Part shown: piece by piece, positions 51,900 to 57,069 of the stretch
How positions within the stretch are numbered: the first letter of the stretch is position 1
How the letters are laid out: each line of letters starts with the position of its first letter
NCBI RefSeq assembly: GCF_014650115.1
Contig: NZ_BMUI01000041.1
Location: forward strand, 1-57,069
Direction of reading: 5' to 3'
From: Streptomyces olivaceoviridis
GTDB taxonomy: Bacteria; Actinomycetota; Actinomycetes; Streptomycetales; Streptomycetaceae
DNA: 57,069 nucleotides
Notes under the pieces: model-generated
What the model was told of the DNA's origin: nothing
Database searches by the model: none
The model's input: only the letters and a program-made list of their open reading frames with translations
Translations under genes and position numbers: made by a program

Positions 51900-52831
51900 C
51901 GGGGTGGGGTTCCTCCGGTCAGTGCGCGGGTGTAGGCGGCGTGGTCGTCGTCCGCGTACACGACGAAGACCACGCGGTCCAGCCGTCCGGGGTGGTGGTC
52001 GAGCCAGTCGGCCACGGTGGCCAGGGCCGTGCGGGCGGCGGGCGTCCTGGGGTAGCCGAAGACGCCGGTGCTGATGCCGCAGAACGCGACGGTGCGTAGG
52101 CCGTCGATGTCGGCGGCGAGGTCGAGGCAGGCGCGGTACGAGGCCGCCAGCGCTTGCTCGTGGCCCGTGTGCGGGGGGCCGTCGACGATGGGGCCGACGG
52201 TGTGGAGGACGTAGCGGGCGGGCAGGTGGTAGCCGCGGGTGATCTTGGCCGTGCCGGTCGGCTCCGGGTGGCTCTGCCGGGTCATGATCGTGTGGCAGTC
52301 GGCGCGCAGGCGGGGGCCGGCCGCGGTGTGGATGGCGTTGTCGACACACGGGTGCATCGGGGCGAAGCAGCCGAGCAGGGCGCTGTTGGCCGCGTTCACG
52401 ACGGCGTCCGCCTGAAGGGTGGTGATGTCGCCCTGCCACAGCGCCGTACGGTCGGCGGCCCGGTACGGGGTGTGGGGATGCGTGTCGCGCAGGGTGGGCA
52501 GCGAGGCGGCGTCGACCGTCGGGCGCGCCAGGCGTTCACCGGACAGGAGCACGTCCAGCACGCGAGCGGTCCCGGTGGGCAGGGGGTCGGGCTCCCGGAC
52601 GGTCAGCACGGCGCGCAGCAGGCGCCGGGCGGCGGGATCGTCGAGCCGGTCCGCGCAGCCGGGCCGCAGCCCGGCCCGTCGCGCCGCCGGATCGTCGGCC
52701 AGCAGGTCGAGCGCCTCGCGGACCAGGGCGGCGGGCCGGGCTGCCGGGTCCCGGCCGGTGGTGGAGCGGAACGGCTCTTCCAGGTCGATGGCGGCGCGGT
52801 AGGCGGCCAGCGGCAGTACGGTCGCGTACAC
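51896..52831 (-). CDS. Zinc-type macrodomain ADP-ribosylhydrolase
   Basis: A 311-residue protein. An N-terminal region of about 135 residues ('L-A-A-Y-R-A-A-I-D-L-E-E-P-F') is followed by a macrodomain: 'L-W-Q-G-D-I-T-T-L-Q-A-D-A-V-V-N-A-A-N', 'P-M-H-P-C-V-D-N-A-I-H-T-A-A-G' and 'A-F-C-G-I-S-T-G-V-F-G-Y-P'. The Cys and His residues around 'L-L-G-C-F-A-P-M-H-P-C' match the zinc site of macrodomains that reverse SirTM modification. GGAGGAACC directly precedes GTG 52831. It is coupled to the sirtuin gene downstream, giving a writer/eraser pair. Confidence 0.88.
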   Translation of the reverse strand: MYATVLPLAAYRAAIDLEEPFRSTTGRDPAARPAALVREALDLLADDPAARRAGLRPGCADRLDDPAARRLLRAVLTVREPDPLPTGTARVLDVLLSGERLARPTVDAASLPTLRDTHPHTPYRAADRTALWQGDITTLQADAVVNAANSALLGCFAPMHPCVDNAIHTAAGPRLRADCHTIMTRQSHPEPTGTAKITRGYHLPARYVLHTVGPIVDGPPHTGHEQALAASYRACLDLAADIDGLRTVAFCGISTGVFGYPRTPAARTALATVADWLDHHPGRLDRVVFVVYADDDHAAYTRALTGGTPPR

Positions 52832-53043
52832 GGTTCCTCCGGGCAGTGGGCGCGTTGCGGGTGGGGGGACGGGCCTGCCGAACAGCGCACCGCCGGCCCT
52901 CGCCCGCGGGCCGGTGGGGCACGGCGGTGTGGTCGGCGCCTTCAGCCGGGTTCGAGGGTTCCGGTGCGGAGTCCGGCGGCGCGGCGGTCGCCTGCCAGGC
53001 GAGTTCACTTGCCGCGCGCTGCCTTCCCGGCGCCGGGCCGGTG

Positions 53044-53805
53044 TCAGAACAGGCCGTTGGAGTGCGGGAGTTCGGCGGGCACGGGCGCGATGACGTCCCA
53101 GTGCTCGACGATCCTGCCGTCCTGGACGCGGAAGAGGTCGTAGTAGGCGACGGGGACCCCGAACTCGCCCTCGGACTGGAGCAGGACGAAGTCGCCCTCG
53201 GCGATGGCCTTGTGGACGGTCTTGTAGACGAGGTTCTTGCCGTGCTCGGCCCACTTCGCGGCGGCGGCGCCGAAGCCGGCGAGGCCGTCGGCCGCTTCCG
53301 GGTTGTGCTGGTGGTAGGTCTCGGTCGAGATGTAGTCGGTCAGTACCGAGTAGTCGGCGCCCTTGAGGACCTTCTCCGCGAACTCAAGGACCAGGGCGCG
53401 GTTGGCCTCGGTCTTGTCCAGGTCGGCCGGCTCGGTGGGGCCGTCGGTCTGCGAGCGGCCGGAGGCGGTGTTCTCGACCAGCGGGGTCAGGGCGTCCCAG
53501 TGCTCGGCGAGCTTGCCGTCGGCGTCGACGCGGAAGATGTCGAAGGCGACCAGCGGGTCGGGGCCGAAGCCGTGGTAGGTGCCGTGCAGGGCGACCAGGT
53601 CGTCGTCGGCGATCAGCCGGGCGCCCTCGTAACGGAAGCCCTCCGGCAGGCCGGCGACCAGCTGTCGCAGGGCCTCGGGTCCGTCGGCGGCCAGGGCGCT
53701 GTGCTGGCGGTACTCGGCGGCGACCCAGCGGTCCACCGCGCTGGGGTCCTTCTTCCCGAACAGCTCACCGGCGGCGGTCAGGACGGTGTTCTTGGCGTTG
53801 CTCAT
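53044..53805 (-). CDS. Tandem SnoaL-like (NTF2 fold) protein
   Basis: A 253-residue protein with two SnoaL-like domains. First: 'A-A-E-Y-R-Q-H-S-A-L-A-A-D-G-P-E-A-L', 'V-A-L-H-G-T-Y-H', 'F-D-I-F-R-V-D-A-D-G-K-L-A-E-H-W-D'. Second: 'T-E-T-Y-H-Q-H-N-P-E-A-A-D-G', 'V-L-L-Q-S-E-G', 'Y-D-L-F-R-V-Q-D-G-R-I-V-E-H-W-D'. AGGGAGAA precedes the ATG. It overlaps the stop of a DsbA-like gene (ATGA) and is probably controlled by the divergent AraC regulator. Substrate unknown. Confidence 0.9.
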   Translation of the reverse strand: MSNAKNTVLTAAGELFGKKDPSAVDRWVAAEYRQHSALAADGPEALRQLVAGLPEGFRYEGARLIADDDLVALHGTYHGFGPDPLVAFDIFRVDADGKLAEHWDALTPLVENTASGRSQTDGPTEPADLDKTEANRALVLEFAEKVLKGADYSVLTDYISTETYHQHNPEAADGLAGFGAAAAKWAEHGKNLVYKTVHKAIAEGDFVLLQSEGEFGVPVAYYDLFRVQDGRIVEHWDVIAPVPAELPHSNGLF

Positions 53806-54491
53806 GACGGTTCTCCCTGCGGGGGCGGATCGTGCGGAGGGGCTGGGAAGGCGGTGGTGAGGCGCTGGTCGAGTGCGGCGGTCAGCGAGGCGGCCGTGGA
53901 GGCCGCGCCGCCCATCTGGTCGGCGCCGTGTGCGGTGTGCAGCAGCAGCGTCGGATAGGAGGTGACGCCCAGCCGACGCAGCTCGTGGAAGTCGGCGTGT
54001 GCCTTCGCCCGGCAGGCCGGTGACGCGTATGCCGTGGTCACGGCGTCGGCGTCCCCGCCGAGCTCGTCGGCCACGTCCCGGTAGACGGTGGCGTCGGACA
54101 GGCTGCGGCCGTCGACGAACCACGCCCGCTGCACGGCCTCGGCCGCGTCCAGTCCGCTGATGCCGGGCGACTCGCGCAGCGCGGCCAGCCCCGCCGCGGC
54201 GGCGACGGAGTCGAGCACGGCCGTGCCCCGCGCGAGCGCACGGGCGTAGCCCGCGCCGAAGACGACCCCGGTCAGCCGCTCTATCCGGCGCCGGTCGGCC
54301 GGCAGGTGCGGATAGGCCGCCACCGGCAGCGCCCTGGTACCGGTGTAGAGGCCGGCGGAGACGACGCCGAGCCGGACGCGGTGCGCGTTGTCCTCGGCGA
54401 AGGCCCTCAGTGCCGGGCCGAAGCCGTAGCACCAGGCGCAGTACGCGTCGAAGGCGTACGTCAGCGAGACGCGCTCCACCGAAGGCACCAC
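53802..54491 (-). CDS. DsbA-like (thioredoxin-fold) oxidoreductase
   Basis: A 229-residue FrnE/DsbA-like protein. The active site is 'D-A-Y-C-A-W-C-Y-G' (C-x-x-C) near the N-terminus; the cis-Pro loop is 'T-S-Y-P-T-L-L-L'. A helical insertion lies between. No signal peptide, so cytoplasmic. GTG 54491 follows GGGAGGAGG closely; GTG 54482 is an alternative. First gene of a two-gene operon with the SnoaL-like protein, divergent from the AraC regulator across a 106-nt gap with an inverted repeat. Confidence 0.88.
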   Translation of the reverse strand: MVPSVERVSLTYAFDAYCAWCYGFGPALRAFAEDNAHRVRLGVVSAGLYTGTRALPVAAYPHLPADRRRIERLTGVVFGAGYARALARGTAVLDSVAAAAGLAALRESPGISGLDAAEAVQRAWFVDGRSLSDATVYRDVADELGGDADAVTTAYASPACRAKAHADFHELRRLGVTSYPTLLLHTAHGADQMGGAASTAASLTAALDQRLTTAFPAPPHDPPPQGEPS

Positions 54492-54525
54492 CCTCCTCCC
54501 CTCTTACTACTTTCCGACATCGAAT

Positions 54526-54541
54526 CAGCTCGGACGAGCTG
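54526..54541. promoter_or_regulatory. Inverted repeat between DsbA-like and AraC genes
   Basis: CAGCTCG (54526-54532) and CGAGCTG (54535-54541) separated by GA, a perfect palindrome in the divergent promoter region. Candidate operator for the AraC protein or another dimeric regulator. Confidence 0.45.
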
Positions 54542-54597
54542 ACACCTCCAAGCTAGAGCCGATGAACAGCCGGAATCAGATACGCTGGCGACTCACT

Positions 54598-55494
54598 ATG
54601 GTCAAAAACCGACATGCTGCCGAGCGTGACATCCCGGAGGTCTCCTTCGCCGCGCCCGCCGGCACCCCGGCCGGCGTCGAAGTGCTGTCCCTCGCCGAGC
54701 TGCGCCTCCGGGTCCCCGCCGAGCGGCTCACGGCCCCTCAGCGACCGGACTTCCACCACCTGATCACCCTCACCGGCGGGCCCCTTTGGCACACGGTCGA
54801 CTTCACCGCCTACGCCCTCGAACCCGGCTCATGGCTCTGGGTCCGCCCCGGCCAGGTCCAGCAGTGGGGCGACCTCACCCACGCCGAGGGGACCCTGATC
54901 CTGTTCCGCCAGGACTTCCTCGACCCCGTGACCACCGCCGGCGCCCGCATAGAAGACCCGCACGCACCGGTCCTGCGCCGCCCCCTGCCCGATGACGCCG
55001 CAGCCCTGCGGCTGGCCGCCGACCACCTCACCGCCGAGTTCCACGCGCTCGGGCACCTGCCCCTGGAGATCCACACCGCGGCCCTGCGCCATCTGCTCGC
55101 CGTGCTCGTCCTGCGCCTGGCCCACCTCACCGCCCCCGTCGGCAGCCCCGCACCCGAACCCGACGCCACCTACCTGAACTTCCGCGACGCCGTGGAAAGG
55201 GAGTTCGCCCGCACCCGCCGGGTCGAGGACTACGCCGAGGCCCTCGGCTACTCGGCCCGTACCCTCTCCCGGGCCACCCTCGCCTCCGCCGGCCTCGGAG
55301 CCAAGGAGTTCATCGACCGCCGCGTCATCCTGGAGGCCAAGCGCCTCCTGGCCCACAGTGACCAGACAGCCGCCCGCATCGCCACCCGCCTCGGCTTCTC
55401 CAGCGCGACCCACTTCAGCAAGTACTTCCACCAGCGCACCGGGCAGAGCCCCATCGCCTTCCGCGACACGGTCCGCGGGCACGCCGCGAAGTGA
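54598..55494 (+). CDS. AraC-family transcriptional regulator
   Basis: A 298-residue regulator. The N-terminal half is a cupin-like sensor ('F-H-H-L-I-T-L-T-G-G-P-L-W-H', 'W-L-W-V-R-P-G-Q-V-Q-Q-W'). The C-terminal AraC domain has two HTH units: 'R-V-E-D-Y-A-E-A-L-G-Y-S-A-R-T-L-S-R' and 'A-R-I-A-T-R-L-G-F-S-S-A-T-H-F-S-K-Y-F', then 'T-G-Q-S-P-I-A-F-R'. ATG 54598 gives the family-like start; ATG 54562 in frame upstream would add 12 residues. Likely controls the divergent DsbA/SnoaL operon. Confidence 0.9.
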   Translation: MVKNRHAAERDIPEVSFAAPAGTPAGVEVLSLAELRLRVPAERLTAPQRPDFHHLITLTGGPLWHTVDFTAYALEPGSWLWVRPGQVQQWGDLTHAEGTLILFRQDFLDPVTTAGARIEDPHAPVLRRPLPDDAAALRLAADHLTAEFHALGHLPLEIHTAALRHLLAVLVLRLAHLTAPVGSPAPEPDATYLNFRDAVEREFARTRRVEDYAEALGYSARTLSRATLASAGLGAKEFIDRRVILEAKRLLAHSDQTAARIATRLGFSSATHFSKYFHQRTGQSPIAFRDTVRGHAAK

Positions 55495-55604
55495 ATCCGG
55501 CCCCGCGCCGCCGCTGTCTGCGGTCTGTGCTGACGGAGTGGCCAACCTCTGAGACGGATCCAACAGGCCGCGGTCAGGCGCCGGGGCCGGGACTCGTCCG
55601 TCGA

Positions 55605-55755
55605 CCGCCTGGCCCTGGCCCTGGCCAGGCTGGAGCCGTTGCTGCCGCGGGGCATCAAGCCGGGTCGTCCGCAGGTGTGCACGCGGCGGCAGTTGACAGA
55701 CGGCATACGGTGGCGGACCCGGACCGGTGCCCCCTGGCGGGACGCGCCCGAACGT
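55605..55755 (+). mobile_element. Fragment of an IS5-family transposase
   Basis: About 50 codons read 'L-A-R-L-E-P-L-L-P', 'K-P-G-R-P-Q-V-C-T-R-R-Q-L' and 'G-I-R-W-R-T-R-T-G-A-P-W-R-D-A-P-E-R', which is the N-terminal DNA-binding part of IS5/IS1112-like transposases. The catalytic part is absent; sequence after 'P-E-R' diverges. No terminal repeats were found. A relic only. Confidence 0.7.
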
Positions 55756-55940
55756 GAACCGAACCGGCCGCACCACCCGGCACGGCCGGGGGTGAGGTCC
55801 GTCCGCCCGCTGCGCCAGCGGTGCCACGGGCCCCGCCCGGGTGCGCGGGACGGACACCTCTCCGCGAAGAGACCGGCTCACGGAGGGCCGGCGTCCTGTC
55901 GTTCCCGGGTGCCCCGCCGCACGGCGGGGCACGGCGCGTC

Positions 55941-56786
55941 TCAGTCGGGAACGATGTCCAGGGTGTCGGGATGCGGGCCGGTGCGTCCGGACTCGCCGCG
56001 GTCCAGTGCGTCGATCGCGGCTCTCTCCTCCGGGCTGAGGACGAACTCCGTGGCGCCGAGGTTCTCCACCATGCGCGCGCGGTTCGCGGACTTGGGGAAG
56101 ACGATGTCGCCGCGCTCCACGTGCCAGCGCAGTACCACCTGAGCCGGGGTACGACCGCGCGCACGCGCGATCTCGGTGATCACCGGGTCGTCGAGGACGG
56201 CACCGCGAGCGATCGGCGACCAGCCCTCGACCAGCGCGCCGTGCCGCCGCGTCGCCTGCCGGGCGGTGTTGTTGGCGAAGTACGGATGGACCTCGATCTG
56301 GTTGACCGCAGGGGCGACACCGGTGGCCGCGACGATCCGGTCCAGGTGGTCCGGCTCGAAGTTCGAGACCCCGATGGAGGTCGTCAGACCTTCCTCCCGC
56401 AGCTCGATCAGCGCTTGCCACGTCGACACGTAGTCGCCGCCGTAGAGGGTCGGCAGGGGCCAGTGGATGAGGAACAGATCCGCGTGGTCGAGACCGAGTC
56501 TCTCCAGGGACTCGGCAAGTGAGGCTTTCGCCCGGGCCGGCTCGTGGTAGCCGTTGTGCAGCTTGGTCGTCACGTACAGCTCGTCGCGGGGCAGGCCGGA
56601 GCGGGCGAGCGCTCGGCCCACCCCGGCCTCGTTGTGGTAGAGCTGCGCGGTGTCGATGTGCCGGAAGCCGACGTCGAGGGCGGTTCCGACGACGCCTTCC
56701 GTCTCGTCGTCGGGCACGAACAGGACTCCGAACCCGAGCTGGGGGATTGTCGTGCCGTCGTTCAGCGGCATCCGGTGCGTCTTCAT
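55941..56786 (-). CDS. Aldo/keto reductase (2,5-diketo-D-gluconate reductase type)
   Basis: A 281-residue classical aldo/keto reductase: 'I-P-Q-L-G-F-G-V', 'G-F-R-H-I-D-T-A-Q-L-Y-H-N-E' (Asp and Tyr of the catalytic tetrad), 'V-T-T-K-L' (Lys), 'L-I-H-W-P' (His) and 'V-F-P-K-S-A-N' in the NADPH site. The pattern fits the DkgA/B-like group acting on small aldehydes and ketones. AGAGAG lies upstream of ATG 56786. A quinone oxidoreductase gene lies 55 nt upstream on the same strand, so the two may form a reductive-detoxification operon. Confidence 0.92.
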   Translation of the reverse strand: MKTHRMPLNDGTTIPQLGFGVLFVPDDETEGVVGTALDVGFRHIDTAQLYHNEAGVGRALARSGLPRDELYVTTKLHNGYHEPARAKASLAESLERLGLDHADLFLIHWPLPTLYGGDYVSTWQALIELREEGLTTSIGVSNFEPDHLDRIVAATGVAPAVNQIEVHPYFANNTARQATRRHGALVEGWSPIARGAVLDDPVITEIARARGRTPAQVVLRWHVERGDIVFPKSANRARMVENLGATEFVLSPEERAAIDALDRGESGRTGPHPDTLDIVPD

Positions 56787-56841
56787 CTGGCTCTCTCTGG
56801 GTGTGGCCGGTGGTGGGCTCGCGCGATGGGCGGCCGGCGGT

Positions 56842-57069
56842 TCAGCGGCTCGGGTCGAGCAGCAGCTTGCCGGAGGTACGCCGCGACTCGATGTCCGCGT
56901 GTGCCTGAGCGGCCGCGCCCAGCCGGTAGCGCTCACTGACGTCGATCCGCAGCCTCCCCTCACGGATCTTGCCGAAGAGGTCTCCGGTGTGCCGCAGCAG
57001 CAGCTCCCGGTTGTGGATGTGGTCCGCGTACACCGCGTAGGTGATCCTGACGCTCTTGGGCAGGTCGAG
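56842..57069 (-). CDS. C-terminal part of an NADPH:quinone oxidoreductase-like protein (partial)
   Basis: Only the last 75 codons are in the window. They read 'S-V-R-I-T-Y-A-V-Y-A-D', 'L-F-G-K-I-R-E-G-R-L-R-I-D-V', 'Y-R-L-G-A-A-A-Q-A-H-A-D-I-E-S-R-R-T-S-G-K' and end 'L-L-L-D-P'. This is the closing part of medium-chain zeta-crystallin-like quinone oxidoreductases, in which 'A-H-x-x-x-E-S-R-x-T-x-G-K' is a family hallmark. The start lies beyond the window's right end. Confidence 0.85.
   Translation of the reverse strand, partial: LDLPKSVRITYAVYADHIHNRELLLRHTGDLFGKIREGRLRIDVSERYRLGAAAQAHADIESRRTSGKLLLDPSR

Overview
The window reads as a piece of a Streptomyces (or very close actinomycete) chromosome. 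Base composition is very GC-rich with strong G/C at third codon positions, GTG and TTG starts are common, and many families are typical of the genus (EgtA, YceI pairs, phage-holin/DUF3618/DUF4235 operon, MmyB-type regulator, SirTM plus macrodomain, PafBC-type damage promoter). The density of truncated genes and repeat scars suggests accessory or arm DNA rather than conserved core.

Layout. 0-2.6 kb: end of an SDR, two luciferase-like oxidoreductases and a MarR regulator. 2.9-4.5 kb: a lone PIN-domain protein. 4.6-6.3 kb: two YceI proteins. 7.1-12.5 kb: a three-gene ABC-2 exporter divergent from a histidine kinase/response regulator pair. 12.5-14.4 kb: a scar with a truncated gene, a deoxyribosyltransferase-like gene and a decayed tyrosine recombinase. 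14.4-17 kb: secreted BNR-repeat protein and two small secreted proteins. 17.5-24 kb: GNAT, DUF3291, orphan egtA, DUF427, NTF2-like and TrmB/LuxR-type genes mixed with three gene remnants. 24.6-29.2 kb: secreted M4 protease, MFS exporter and divergent DeoR regulator. 29.5-30.2 kb: MmyB regulator remnant and an odd class II tRNA-like gene. 30.3-34.5 kb: beta-propeller-like protein, SDR, aldo/keto reductase, SRPBCC protein. 34.6-38.3 kb: a Ser/Thr kinase followed by an FHA domain fused to a flavoprotein monooxygenase. 39-42 kb: MFS, holin/DUF3618/DUF4235 operon, STAS protein. 42.3-50.5 kb: a 2-aminoethylphosphonate-type phosphonate uptake and degradation cluster. 50.5-52.8 kb: a small gene behind tandem DNA-damage promoters, and a sirtuin/macrodomain pair. 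53-57 kb: DsbA-like and SnoaL-like operon with divergent AraC, an IS fragment, an aldo/keto reductase and the end of a quinone oxidoreductase.

How genes work together. The clearest multi-gene systems are the ABC exporter with its two-component system, the phosphonate cluster (GntR/UTRA regulator, FAD amine oxidoreductase, phosphonatase-like HAD, ATPase, two permeases, lipoprotein, Tat-exported phosphatase-family enzyme), the SirTM/macrodomain ADP-ribosylation pair, and the kinase/FHA-monooxygenase pair. The last is the best candidate for an undescribed system: a membrane Ser/Thr kinase next to a redox enzyme carrying its own phosphothreonine-binding domain. All functional statements rest on reading motifs by eye; no database search was possible.
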